From: Flavobacterium sp. Root420
GTDB taxonomy: Bacteria > Bacteroidota > Bacteroidia > Flavobacteriales > Flavobacteriaceae
Direction: 5' to 3'
DNA: 64,000 nt
Assembly (NCBI RefSeq): GCF_001427905.1
Contig: NZ_LMEF01000001.1
Span: forward strand, 62,394 to 126,393
In this document: positions 1 through 7,900 of the stretch, piece by piece
How the letters are laid out: each line of letters starts with the position of its first letter
Numbering within the stretch: the first letter of the stretch is position 1
The notes under the pieces: generated by a model
Database searches by the model: none
What the model was told of the DNA's origin: nothing
The model's input: the letters and a program-made list of their open reading frames with translations, nothing else
Position numbers and translations under genes: made by a program

Positions 1-14
1 AGACCCGCGCAAAC

Positions 15-39
15 CCGCCTAAATCCGTGTCATCCGCGT
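15..39. repeat. dispersed 25-bp intergenic repeat, copy 1
   Basis: A 25-bp stretch beginning CCGCCTAAATCCGTG recurs at 59713-59737 with a single difference (24 of 25 identical). Both copies lie in non-coding DNA. I see no coding potential; it belongs to the dispersed intergenic repeat background of this genome. Confidence 0.6.
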
Positions 40-66
40 GCCTATCATAAATAAATCATAAAAAAT

Positions 67-97
67 TTGCGCAACTGACCAATCGGTCATATATTTG
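67..97 (+). promoter_or_regulatory. TetR promoter with operator in the spacer
   Basis: A Bacteroidota sigma-A promoter is visible: TTG at 67-69, a 20-base spacer, and TATATTTG at 90-97. The spacer is almost filled by the palindrome TGACC-AATC-GGTCA (76-89). A regulator bound there would block polymerase, so autorepression is the natural reading. The same palindrome with a different centre occurs at 726-739. Because the -7 box covers 90-97, a TTG start codon at 95 is ruled out and the ATG at 119 is supported. Confidence 0.75.
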
Positions 98-118
98 CAG
101 AATAAAAATGAAGCTATC

Positions 119-706
119 ATGGCAAAGGGAGAAGAAACCAGACAATTCATCATCGAAAAAGCAGCACCAATCTTTAACACAAAAGGGATTGCAGCAACTT
201 CTATGAGTGATATTATGGAAGCCACCAAATTGTCAAAAGGAAGCATGTACGTTCATTTTGAAAATAAAGAAGTGCTCGCCTGTGCCGCCGTAGATCATAA
301 TATGAAAATATTGGGCGATAAACTGTTGGCTGCAATCAGCAAAAGCAAAACAGCAAAAGAAGAGTTATTTACGTATATCGATTTCTTCAGCAATGGCGTA
401 AATCCGCCCCTAACTGGTGGTTGTCCGTTACTGAATTTCGGAACAGAAGCAGATGATACCAATCCGGTTGTGAAAGAAAAGATAAACCAGGGTATTAAAT
501 ACAACCAAAAATTACTGGAAAACAGTATCAAGAAAGGCATTGCCAACGGAGAATTCAATCCCAACTGGAACGCAGCCGATTTTGCCACCGTAATTTTCAC
601 CATGATGGAAGGCGGCCACCTAATTTCAAGAATGTCCGGCAACAACGACAAAATGAAAGTAGTTACCACCACCCTAAAATCAATGATTGAGGAAAACAGT
701 CTCTAA
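119..706 (+). CDS. TetR/AcrR family transcriptional regulator
   Basis: This 195-residue protein has the TetR helix-turn-helix at about residues 5-50, ending in the typical SKGSMYVHFENKEVL segment, and a helical ligand-binding C-terminal half that contains GGCPLLNFGTEADD. Length is normal for the family. An in-frame TTG 24 bases upstream lies inside the promoter -7 box, so I use the ATG at 119. The matching palindromes before and after the gene suggest it represses itself and probably the SDR gene downstream at 907. The inducer cannot be told from sequence. An AcrR-like or YcdC-like role is possible but not shown. Confidence 0.85.
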   Translation: MAKGEETRQFIIEKAAPIFNTKGIAATSMSDIMEATKLSKGSMYVHFENKEVLACAAVDHNMKILGDKLLAAISKSKTAKEELFTYIDFFSNGVNPPLTGGCPLLNFGTEADDTNPVVKEKINQGIKYNQKLLENSIKKGIANGEFNPNWNAADFATVIFTMMEGGHLISRMSGNNDKMKVVTTTLKSMIEENSL

Positions 707-719
707 TTTTTTTTTGTTT

Positions 720-746
720 AAAAAATGACCTTTCGGTCATTTTTTA
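720..746 (+). terminator. terminator hairpin that also carries the TetR operator motif
   Basis: An A-run, the palindrome TGACC-TTTC-GGTCA (726-739) and a T-run form a good intrinsic terminator just after the TetR stop codon. The stem is the same TGACC-N4-GGTCA operator as at 76-89, so this site may serve both as terminator and as a second binding site facing the SDR gene. Confidence 0.7.
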
Positions 747-847
747 AAAATGCAAAGGTACAAAGGCGCAAAGATCAATAGTTAACAATGAAACATATAA
801 ACAGTTACACGATTAAAACAAATAAATAAAGATTTAAACATTCTAGA

Positions 848-906
848 CAAAACAATTTACAATTCACCATTAACAATTCACCATTAACAATTAACAATTA
901 ACAATT
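848..906 (+). repeat. AACAATT short tandem repeats in SDR leader
   Basis: Units such as CAATTCACCATTAA and AACAATTAACAATT are repeated in tandem right up to the SDR start codon. Copy number at such tracts can vary by slippage and would change the leader length. The rest of 707-906 holds only the operator/terminator and a CAAAGG-type repeat. Confidence 0.7.
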
Positions 907-1716
907 ATGAAAACTATTTTAATTTCAGGAGCGTCAAAAGGATTTGGAAGAGCCTGGACAGAAGCATTTTTAGCAAAAGGATACAAGGTAGCTGCAACAG
1001 CCAGAAATATCGATGCCCTGGCCGACTTAAAAGCGCAATACGGAGACTTTATTTTACCTCTTAAACTAGACGTAAACAACCGTGCAGAATCGTTTGCAGT
1101 CGTAGAAAAAGTACAACAACATTTCGGGTCGATTGATATCCTGATCAACAATGCCGGTTATGCTTTGAACGGTGCGGTTGAAGAAGCTTCTGAACAAGAA
1201 GCCAGAGCACAATTCGAAACCAATTTCTTCGGAACTTTATGGTTAACACAAGCCGTTTTACCCACTATGAGAAAACAACAAAGCGGTCATATCATTCAGG
1301 TTTCTTCTATTTTAGGAATCACGACTTTACCGGTTTTAGGGCTTTACAACGCTTCTAAATTTGCCGTTGAAGGTCTTACTGAAACTTTGGCTTCGGAAGT
1401 AAAACAATTCGGAATCAATGTGACTTTGGTAGAACCAAACGGTTATTTCACAGATATCTGGGGTAACGGATTCAACAGCGAAAGTATTCCCGCTTACGAC
1501 GGACTTAAAAAAGCCATTGCAGAAGGACATGATCCTGATTCTTTCGGACAAATTAACGCTACTGTACCGGCCATTATTAAATTGGTTGAAGCCGAAACTC
1601 CTCCTCTACGCCTGTTCTTAGGAAAAGTAGCTTTACCATTCGCCAAACAAACCTACGAACAAAAACTAGCCACCTGGAATGAATGGGCTGACGTTTCTGT
1701 AGCAGCACACGGATAA
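907..1716 (+). CDS. SDR family NAD(P)-dependent oxidoreductase
   Basis: Classical short-chain dehydrogenase of 269 residues. The nucleotide-binding glycine motif GASKGFG is at residues 8-14, NNAG is near residue 80, and the catalytic Ser/Tyr/Lys are in VSSILG and YNASK. It should carry out NAD(P)(H)-dependent oxidation or reduction of a small alcohol or carbonyl; the substrate is unknown. It lies about 200 bases after a TetR gene, with a TetR-type operator between them, so it is the likely target of that regulator. The start is the only ATG consistent with the beta-strand preceding the glycine motif. Confidence 0.9.
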   Translation: MKTILISGASKGFGRAWTEAFLAKGYKVAATARNIDALADLKAQYGDFILPLKLDVNNRAESFAVVEKVQQHFGSIDILINNAGYALNGAVEEASEQEARAQFETNFFGTLWLTQAVLPTMRKQQSGHIIQVSSILGITTLPVLGLYNASKFAVEGLTETLASEVKQFGINVTLVEPNGYFTDIWGNGFNSESIPAYDGLKKAIAEGHDPDSFGQINATVPAIIKLVEAETPPLRLFLGKVALPFAKQTYEQKLATWNEWADVSVAAHG

Positions 1717-1747
1717 TTTATATTCTGTTTTTTTTATGTTGATTGAA

Positions 1748-1787
1748 CGAGATCCTTTCTTTTTAAGAGAAATGATCTCGTTTTTTC
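1748..1787 (+). terminator. intrinsic terminator after SDR gene
   Basis: CGAGATC (1748-1754) pairs with GATCTCG (1774-1780), with a further TTTCTT/AAGAGAAA helix in the loop, followed by a T-rich run. It sits about 30 bases after the SDR stop codon. Confidence 0.8.
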
Positions 1788-1796
1788 TTTTTTTGT

Positions 1797-1916
1797 TTCA
1801 GGTTTCAGGTTTCAAGTTAGTCGCAGTACAAACTGAAAACTGTGACTGTATACTGAGACTGAAAATTTTCTTTTTCCATATTTAGATTATTTCTTAAAAT
1901 AGATTATTTCTTAAAA
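1797..1916. repeat. GGTTTCA repeats and 17-bp tandem duplication
   Basis: GTTTCAGGTTTCAGGTTTC starts the region and recurs near 59140 after another SDR gene. Further on, TAGATTATTTCTTAAAA is present twice in direct tandem (1883-1899 and 1900-1916). No coding signal is visible. Confidence 0.65.
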
Positions 1917-1967
1917 ACAGTATTCGGTCGCTGTCTCTTTTTCTATTGACAATTTACAGTTACACTT

Positions 1968-2110
1968 CAAATCTTGCCTCTTGCTTACTTCTTGTTTCGT
2001 ACTTCTTTCTTCTTTCTTCTCCCACCCCACACTTCACATCTTTTGATCTTCCATCTCACATCTCACCTCTTACATCTTACTTCTCAAATCTTACATAATC
2101 CCCATCTCAA
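1968..2110. other. pyrimidine-rich low-complexity tract
   Basis: About 140 bases of the + strand are almost all C and T, with near-repeats of CATCTCACATCTCACCTC type. A 63-codon reading frame runs through it but its product is low-complexity and has no family features, so I do not call a gene. It may be a degenerate expanded repeat. It lies between the SDR terminator and the kai promoter. Confidence 0.6.
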
Positions 2111-2231
2111 AATCTATCACCAATCTCAGAAATTTAACTTAATACCCGATTATAAAGCAATCTAAAGCCTTAATTTCCTCAAATTATTTGCAATTTATTT
2201 AAACAGCTGTTAAATCTTTAATAAATATCCA

Positions 2232-2261
2232 TTGCCAATTATGTAAGAAAACGTATATTTG
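2232..2261 (+). promoter_or_regulatory. promoter of the kai operon
   Basis: TTG at 2232-2234, a 19-base spacer and TATATTTG at 2254-2261 match the Bacteroidota sigma-A consensus exactly. Transcription would start near 2267, leaving a leader of only about 17 bases before the GTG start of kaiC. Confidence 0.8.
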
Positions 2262-2284
2262 AGTAAACAGTATATTTAAATAAA

Positions 2285-3961
2285 GTGCAAAAAGAATCAA
2301 AATCACATCGTTTTATATTCCCTAAAACTCCAAGTGGAGTTGACGGACTCGACGAGATTACAAACGGAGGTTTCCCAAAAGGGCGTCCGACTTTAATCTG
2401 CGGCGGTGCTGGCTGTGGAAAAACATTAATGTCTATGCAATTCCTTATTAAAGGAATCACCGATCATAACGAACCCGGGGTCTTCATGTCATTTGAAGAG
2501 CCATCGGACGACCTTACCTTAAATGTCAAATCATTAGGCTTTGATATCGAAAAACTTAAGGCAGACAAAAGACTCGTAGTCGATCACGTTCGCGTAGAAA
2601 GATCAGAAATTGAAGAAGCTGGCGAATACGATCTGGATGGTTTATTCATCCGATTAGGTTATGCCATTGATTCCGTAAAAGCCAAAAGAGTCGTATTAGA
2701 TACCATAGAATCATTATTTGCAGGACTCGACAACCAGGCCATCCTGAGAGCCGAGCTCCGACGTTTGTTTCACTGGCTTAAAGCCAAAGGTGTAACGGCC
2801 ATCATTACCGGCGAACGCGGCGAGGCAACGCTTACCCGTCAGGGACTCGAAGAATACGTTTCAGACTGCGTAATCGTGCTGGACCATCGTGTAATCGAAC
2901 AAGTTTCGACCCGAAGACTCCGCATTGTCAAATACAGAGGATCAACACACGGTACCAACGAATATCCGTTTTTAATTGACGAAGATGGAATTTCAGTACT
3001 GCCTATCACCTCGCTAAAACTTAACAATGAAGTCAGTTCTGATGTTATCTCGACAGGAGTTCCCGGATTGAACGAAATGTTTCATGGAGGGGGTTTCTAT
3101 CGCGGCAGCAATATTTTGATCTCAGGAACAGCCGGAACGGCAAAAACAACCGTGGCCTGTTACTTTGCCAATGAGCAATGCCTGAAAAACGAAAAAACGA
3201 TCTATTTCGCGTTTGAAGAATCTCCACAGCAGTTGGTGCGCAATATGAAATCGATTGGGATTGACCTTCAAAAACACATTGAAAAAGGAATATTGCAGAT
3301 TCATTCCTCACGCCCTTCGCTAAACGGATTAGAGCTGCATTTGCTTACGCTTAGAAAATTAATAAAAGAGTTTGCCCCTACCACGATCATCATTGATCCG
3401 ATAAGTAATTTAATCACCGTAGGAAGCGAACACGAAGTCCGTTCCATGTTAGTAAGGCTCATCGATATGCTGAAAGCGCACAATATAACAGCACTTTTTA
3501 CGTCTTTAAACAAACAGACCGATAATTTCAGGCCAGATCTCGCAGAAGAATCCGTTTCTTCCTTAGTCGACACCTGGATTACGGTTCGTGATATGGAAGG
3601 CATTGGCGAAAGAAACCGAGGTATCTTTATTATCAAAGCCAGAGGAATGGGCCATTCCAATCAGGTGAGGGAGTTTATCATTACCAACAAAGGTATTGAA
3701 CTGCTGGATGTAGAGTTAGGTCCAAACGGAATCCTGACGGGCACGGCAAGACAAACTCAAAAATTCAAAAAAACAATGTCAGATATTAAGCTGCAGAACG
3801 AAATTAACCGAAAAGACCGTGAAATTGAGCGCAAGCGCAAAGTTCTGGAGGCTAATATTGAGGCACTTAGAAATGAATTCGAATCGGCTCAGGAAGAATT
3901 AAGCATCCTGAAAGCCACCGAAGAACTACAGGCGCAGCTCATTGCTAAGAAAAAAAAGTAA
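2285..3961 (+). CDS. kaiC: KaiC-like double-domain ATPase
   Basis: This 558-residue RecA-type protein has two KaiC domains. Domain CI has Walker A GGAGCGKT (residues 40-47) and the catalytic Glu pair at 71-72. Domain CII has Walker A GTAGTAKT (281-288) and Glu 311-312. The CII segment VSSLVDT aligns with ISTITDT of cyanobacterial KaiC, putting Ser425 and Ser426 at the S431/T432 autophosphorylation sites; the T426 position is Ala. A charged coiled coil (about 500-558) replaces the cyanobacterial tail that binds KaiA. No KaiA is present. The GTG start lies 24 bases after a strong promoter, and no ATG fits. It heads a five-gene operon with two KaiB proteins, a kinase and a response regulator. 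GC is higher than in neighbouring genes. Confidence 0.93.
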   Translation: MQKESKSHRFIFPKTPSGVDGLDEITNGGFPKGRPTLICGGAGCGKTLMSMQFLIKGITDHNEPGVFMSFEEPSDDLTLNVKSLGFDIEKLKADKRLVVDHVRVERSEIEEAGEYDLDGLFIRLGYAIDSVKAKRVVLDTIESLFAGLDNQAILRAELRRLFHWLKAKGVTAIITGERGEATLTRQGLEEYVSDCVIVLDHRVIEQVSTRRLRIVKYRGSTHGTNEYPFLIDEDGISVLPITSLKLNNEVSSDVISTGVPGLNEMFHGGGFYRGSNILISGTAGTAKTTVACYFANEQCLKNEKTIYFAFEESPQQLVRNMKSIGIDLQKHIEKGILQIHSSRPSLNGLELHLLTLRKLIKEFAPTTIIIDPISNLITVGSEHEVRSMLVRLIDMLKAHNITALFTSLNKQTDNFRPDLAEESVSSLVDTWITVRDMEGIGERNRGIFIIKARGMGHSNQVREFIITNKGIELLDVELGPNGILTGTARQTQKFKKTMSDIKLQNEINRKDREIERKRKVLEANIEALRNEFESAQEELSILKATEELQAQLIAKKKK

Positions 3962-3965
3962 CACC

Positions 3966-4262
3966 ATGAAAAAAGAAGCGGTAGCCGAATGGCAATTATT
4001 ATTATATATAGCAGGTCAGACACCAAAATCGATCAAGGCATTAGAGAACATAAAAAAATATGCCGAAGAATACCTGGCGGGGAAATACAGCATCGAAATT
4101 ATCGATTTGCTGAAGAATCCCCAATTGGCAGAAGGGGATCAAATTTTGGCTGTACCCACATTGGTCAGAAAATTTCCGGAACCCATTCGCAAGATCATTG
4201 GCGATCTTTCGAATGAGGAAAGAGTGCTCGTAGGGCTTAATATCAAACCCGTAAACGCTTAA
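3966..4262 (+). CDS. kaiB: KaiB-like protein 1
   Basis: A 98-residue protein matching the KaiB thioredoxin-like fold family nearly throughout: [17 protein letters not shown] at the N-terminus, then [29 protein letters not shown] and IGDLS near the C-terminus. KaiB proteins bind the KaiC ring and, in clocks, sequester partners. It starts 4 bases after kaiC. An in-frame start 24 bases upstream would overlap kaiC, so the ATG at 3966 is preferred. It is the more canonical of the two KaiB copies. Confidence 0.92.
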   Translation: MKKEAVAEWQLLLYIAGQTPKSIKALENIKKYAEEYLAGKYSIEIIDLLKNPQLAEGDQILAVPTLVRKFPEPIRKIIGDLSNEERVLVGLNIKPVNA

Positions 4263-4265
4263 AAA

Positions 4266-4565
4266 ATGGATTATTCAGCTGATGGAACAAATACCACCAA
4301 ACATAAGTTCATGCTTTTTGTTTCGGGTATGTCTGTTAAGTCAGGACATGCTATCGAAAATTTACGCAGGATATGTGATATCTATCTCGAGGACAACTAC
4401 GAATTAGAAATCGTAGATATCAACCGTGACACAGAGTTGGCCATCAAACATCAAATTGTAGCGATACCAACCTTAATAAAAATACAGCCTGCTCCCAGAC
4501 GAATCATCCTAGGAGATTTATCAGACAAGGAAAAGGTATTGAAAATACTTAATTTAAGTGAATAG
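4266..4565 (+). CDS. kaiB: KaiB-like protein 2 (divergent paralogue)
   Basis: A 99-residue KaiB-family protein starting 3 bases after the first copy. It keeps the frame FVSGMSVKSGHAIENL, IVDINRDTELA, IPTLIKIQPAP and LGDLSDKEKVL, but GQTPKS is changed to GMSVKS and the NP pair to RDT. Divergence within one operon suggests a distinct role rather than recent duplication, for example binding a different state of KaiC or the kinase downstream. This last point is inference. Confidence 0.9.
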   Translation: MDYSADGTNTTKHKFMLFVSGMSVKSGHAIENLRRICDIYLEDNYELEIVDINRDTELAIKHQIVAIPTLIKIQPAPRRIILGDLSDKEKVLKILNLSE

Positions 4566-4568
4566 AAT

Positions 4569-5828
4569 TTGATAGTAAACGATAAAAATATAGTCTCCTT
4601 ATTAGCTAAAATTGAATCATTAAAGGAAAAACTTGATGAATCAAACAGTATTATTGATGCTATAAAAAATGGAGACGTTGATGCCCTGGTGGTCAACAAC
4701 AACGGAAAGCCACAGCTTTATTCGCTTGAAACGGCCGATTATACCTATAGACTGCTTATTGAGAAATTCAGACAAGGCGCCCTGAGTATTGCCAAAAATG
4801 GCCTGATCTTATATTGTAACGACTATTTTGCAAAACTGGTCAATACACCGACAGAAAAAATTATTGGGAACTACATTCAGGAGTATTTCGACAATGCCTC
4901 GCAATTTGTTACGCTTATCGAAGCCCTAAAATTCGGGCTTAGCACGCACGAAATCCTTTTTAAAAGTGATGGCGGCTCCCCTACTACTTTTCCGGCTTAT
5001 ATCTCGCTCACTGACCTTGAACCGTCTGTAGATGCCATTGGAATCGTAGTAATCGATTTGACCGAAAAGAAAAAACACGAAGAAGCCCTGCTTAAAAATC
5101 AGCAGGCACTGGAAGGAAAAATCCACGAGCTGAACCGTATCAACGGCAATCTCGAAGAATTCATTCACGTCATTTCACACGATTTAAAAGAACCACTGCG
5201 CAAAATCGTTATGCACAACGGAAAAATTGACGGCACCTATTTAAACGGAGTTGACGCCAGATCGATGGAGATCATCAAATTATCTGTTTTGCGTCTCAAT
5301 TCCCTTGTCGATGATTTGGTGCAATATTCGTCGCATACCGCACAGGAAGAACGTACCGAAATTAATCTGGCCACCGTTATTGCTGAAGTGGTTGAAGATC
5401 TCGAAGTAACGATTACCGACAAAAACGCCAATATAAAAACCGGAAAACTACCTGTAATAAAAGCATCCCGAGTGCAAATGCGCCAGCTTTTCTCGAATTT
5501 GATATCCAACGCCATTAAATACTGCAAGACAGACAAACCGCCGGTAATAGAAATTTATCAGGCCGACGATTTAGACGTTGAAATACCAAATCAAAATACT
5601 AAATTTGTAAAGATTCAGATCAAAGACAACGGGATTGGAATGGAGTCCGGCCATCTTCTTAAGATTTTTACGATTTTTCAGCGCCTGCATGCCCGAAACG
5701 AATATTCAGGAAACGGTATTGGCCTCGCGATTTGCAAGAAGATTATGGAAAACCACTCCGGAAATATCACAGTCGAAAGTACACTGAACGAAGGGACAAC
5801 ATTTAATCTTTATTTTCCAGTCACGTAA
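4569..5828 (+). CDS. PAS-domain sensor histidine kinase of the Kai operon
   Basis: A 419-residue cytoplasmic kinase with no membrane segment. An N-terminal helix (1-45) leads to a PAS-like domain (about 65-175), a linker coiled coil, the HisKA dimerisation domain with H-box VISHDLKEPLRK (phospho-His204), and a HATPase domain with N-box NLISNAIKY, DNGIGM and GNGIGLAICKK. It begins with TTG at 4569, 3 bases after the second kaiB stop; no ATG lies nearby. The operon position between kaiB and a response regulator suggests that it reads the KaiC state, as SasA and CikA do in cyanobacteria, but it has no KaiB-like sensor domain of its own. Confidence 0.88.
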   Translation: MIVNDKNIVSLLAKIESLKEKLDESNSIIDAIKNGDVDALVVNNNGKPQLYSLETADYTYRLLIEKFRQGALSIAKNGLILYCNDYFAKLVNTPTEKIIGNYIQEYFDNASQFVTLIEALKFGLSTHEILFKSDGGSPTTFPAYISLTDLEPSVDAIGIVVIDLTEKKKHEEALLKNQQALEGKIHELNRINGNLEEFIHVISHDLKEPLRKIVMHNGKIDGTYLNGVDARSMEIIKLSVLRLNSLVDDLVQYSSHTAQEERTEINLATVIAEVVEDLEVTITDKNANIKTGKLPVIKASRVQMRQLFSNLISNAIKYCKTDKPPVIEIYQADDLDVEIPNQNTKFVKIQIKDNGIGMESGHLLKIFTIFQRLHARNEYSGNGIGLAICKKIMENHSGNITVESTLNEGTTFNLYFPVT

Positions 5829-5830
5829 AA

Positions 5831-6232
5831 ATGTCACAAAAAAAGCTACATATCATAATTGCCGAAGATGACAATGACGATGCAGATGTAATCTACGAAA
5901 CCTTTAACAACAACCCCAGCTTTAGCAAAGTAAGTCTTGTAGCCAATGGCGAAGAACTCCTTAATTTCTTAAAAGACACAACCAACGAAACCCCGGACGT
6001 GATCCTGACCGATATTAACATGCCCATACTCAACGGCATCGAAGCCCTACAGGAAATTTTAAACCACAACGAGCTCAAAAACATTCCCTGCTTTGTCTAT
6101 TCGACCAGCATAAACCCATCCTACAAACAAAAATGCGATGTACTGGGCGTAAAAGGCTATCTCATAAAACCCTACTCCTTCGAGGCTTTCGCCGAAATCC
6201 CGAAGACGATACTGAGTATTATTGAAGATTAA
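5831..6232 (+). CDS. single-domain response regulator of the Kai operon
   Basis: A 133-residue stand-alone receiver domain. The acidic pocket is AEDDNDD (11-17), the phospho-acceptor is Asp61 in ILTDINMP, and Ser91 and Lys113 (LIKPYS) complete the active site. There is no output domain, as in Rcp1-type regulators. It starts 2 bases after the kinase stop codon, so the two are surely cotranscribed and probably partners. Output must pass to another protein not encoded here. Confidence 0.9.
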   Translation: MSQKKLHIIIAEDDNDDADVIYETFNNNPSFSKVSLVANGEELLNFLKDTTNETPDVILTDINMPILNGIEALQEILNHNELKNIPCFVYSTSINPSYKQKCDVLGVKGYLIKPYSFEAFAEIPKTILSIIED

Positions 6233-6244
6233 AAAAATATAGAG

Positions 6245-6285
6245 ACGAGATTTTTTCTTTTAGAGAGAAGGTCTCGTTTTTTTTT
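6245..6285 (+). terminator. terminator of the kai operon
   Basis: ACGAGA (6245-6250) pairs with TCTCGT (6272-6277), with a TTCTTTT/AGAGAA inner helix, followed by a run of nine Ts. It lies 12 bases after the response-regulator stop and closes the five-gene operon. Confidence 0.8.
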
Positions 6286-6385
6286 AGGAGCTGGTTCCTG
6301 CTATCCGCTGCAATCTTTTGTGGCTCCCGAGGCAAAATCCTTTTAGATTCTACGCAGTTTTTTTATTCTAACATGTTCTCTCCAA

Positions 6386-7204
6386 TTACCATCCCTTCAC
6401 AGCCCCGCCTTTAAATTCGCGAACAGCTGCCTGCTCTACTTCTGCAGATTGAAAGGCCTGGAGAAACTGTTTTACCTTTTCCTCATTTTTGTTGTCTTCA
6501 CGGCTTACTACCAGATTTACATACGGAGAATCTTTGTCTTCTACAAACAAGGCATCACGGGAAGGAACCAAACCTGCCTGAGAAGCAAAAGTGTTGTTGA
6601 TAATAGCAATCGAAACATTTTGATCGTCTAAAGCACGAGGCAATTGAGGCGCTTCTAATTCCAATATTTTAAGATTTTTAGGATTACTGACAATGTCAGT
6701 TACTTTTGGCAATAAACCAACTCCTGCACGCAATTTCAATAAACCGTTTTTTTCTAAAAGTAATAACGAACGACCTCCGTTTGTTGGATCATTTGGAATA
6801 ATGATCGTGCTTTCGTTTTTCAATTCAGAAAGCCTTTTTATTTTTTTAGAATAGGCCGCAATCGGATAAATAAATGTTTTTCCAATTATGGCCAATTTGT
6901 AACCGCGTTGTTTCGACTGCTCATCCAAATAAGGTTTGTGCTGAAAAGCGTTGGCATCTATATCGCCCTGACTCAACGCTTCGTTTGGAATTACATAATC
7001 ATTAAAAGAAACCAGTTCCACCTCAAGTCCGTATCTTTCTTTGGCTACTTTTTTAGCCGCTTCTGCTACTTTCAATTCTGGCCCCGAAGCAACACCAACT
7101 TTAATATGATGCGGGTCGTTCTTCTTGTTTTCTCCACAATTTGATAAAACAAGTGATAAAGCAATAATTCCGGCTGTTTTAAAGAAATTTAATTTAGTAT
7201 TCAT
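6386..7204 (-). CDS. metQ: methionine ABC transporter substrate-binding lipoprotein MetQ
   Basis: A 272-residue NlpA/MetQ-family lipoprotein. The signal peptide ends in a lipobox (LSNC, Cys23), and the mature part begins with charged linker residues then HIKVGVASGPE, the usual first strand of the family. The segments DANAFQHKPYL and IIPNDPTNGGRSLLLL are typical MetQ motifs. It binds methionine in the periplasm and delivers it to MetI. It is the last gene of the metN-metI-metQ operon, 42 bases after metI. Confidence 0.92.
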   Translation of the reverse strand: MNTKLNFFKTAGIIALSLVLSNCGENKKNDPHHIKVGVASGPELKVAEAAKKVAKERYGLEVELVSFNDYVIPNEALSQGDIDANAFQHKPYLDEQSKQRGYKLAIIGKTFIYPIAAYSKKIKRLSELKNESTIIIPNDPTNGGRSLLLLEKNGLLKLRAGVGLLPKVTDIVSNPKNLKILELEAPQLPRALDDQNVSIAIINNTFASQAGLVPSRDALFVEDKDSPYVNLVVSREDNKNEEKVKQFLQAFQSAEVEQAAVREFKGGAVKGW

Positions 7205-7246
7205 CTTTATATTTTTTAATTTTTAATTCTAAATTTTTAATTGAAA

Positions 7247-7900
7247 CTATCTGTGGTCAAATCGTTTTGATAAAGTGTCGCCGGCAAACTGGATTAGAAA
7301 TACCAGAATCACCAGTAAAGCCAATACCGAATTCATGGTTACAGCATCATAACCAATGTAACCATACTGATAGCCCACTTGTCCTAAACCGCCCGCTCCT
7401 ACTGCTCCACCCATTGCAGAGTAACCCACAAGTGTAATTAAAGTGATAGAAGCTGCATTTATCAAAGAAGGCAAAGCTTCCGGCAATAATACTTTATATA
7501 CAATTTGAAAAGGTGTAGCGCCTAAAGCTCTTGCGGCTTCAATTAATCCGGATGGCAAACCTAAAAGACTATTCTCTACCAATCGCGCTATAAAAGGCGC
7601 CGCTCCTATACTTAGCGGAACCAGTGCCGCACTAACGCCAATAGAAGTTCCGACAATGGCACGGGTAAACGGAATCATCCAGACAATTAATATAATGAAT
7701 GGAATCGAACGGAAAATATTTACCAAAATAGACAACACTCTATTTAAAGCGGGTTGTTTTAATATTTGATTTTTTCGGGTAAGGAAAAGCAAAATACCTG
7801 TTGGAAGTCCCAGCAGAAAACCAAAAAAGCCAGACAAAAATGTCATAATGATCGTTTCCCAGGTTCCTTTTAATAATAATTCAATAATGGATTCAGACAT
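7247..7900 (-). CDS. metI: methionine ABC transporter permease MetI
   Basis: A 217-residue inner-membrane protein with five predicted membrane segments and the BPD permease coupling motif [24 protein letters not shown]. The phrase [21 protein letters not shown] is characteristic of MetI. Its start overlaps the end of metN by 8 bases, indicating translational coupling. It forms the dimeric channel of the methionine importer. Confidence 0.93.
   Translation of the reverse strand: MSESIIELLLKGTWETIIMTFLSGFFGFLLGLPTGILLFLTRKNQILKQPALNRVLSILVNIFRSIPFIILIVWMIPFTRAIVGTSIGVSAALVPLSIGAAPFIARLVENSLLGLPSGLIEAARALGATPFQIVYKVLLPEALPSLINAASITLITLVGYSAMGGAVGAGGLGQVGYQYGYIGYDAVTMNSVLALLVILVFLIQFAGDTLSKRFDHR

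Noticed and set aside
1974..2165. 63-codon ORF in the pyrimidine-rich tract
   Set aside because: Its product is low-complexity (His, Leu, Thr, Pro) and follows the nucleotide bias of the tract; no start signal or family features.
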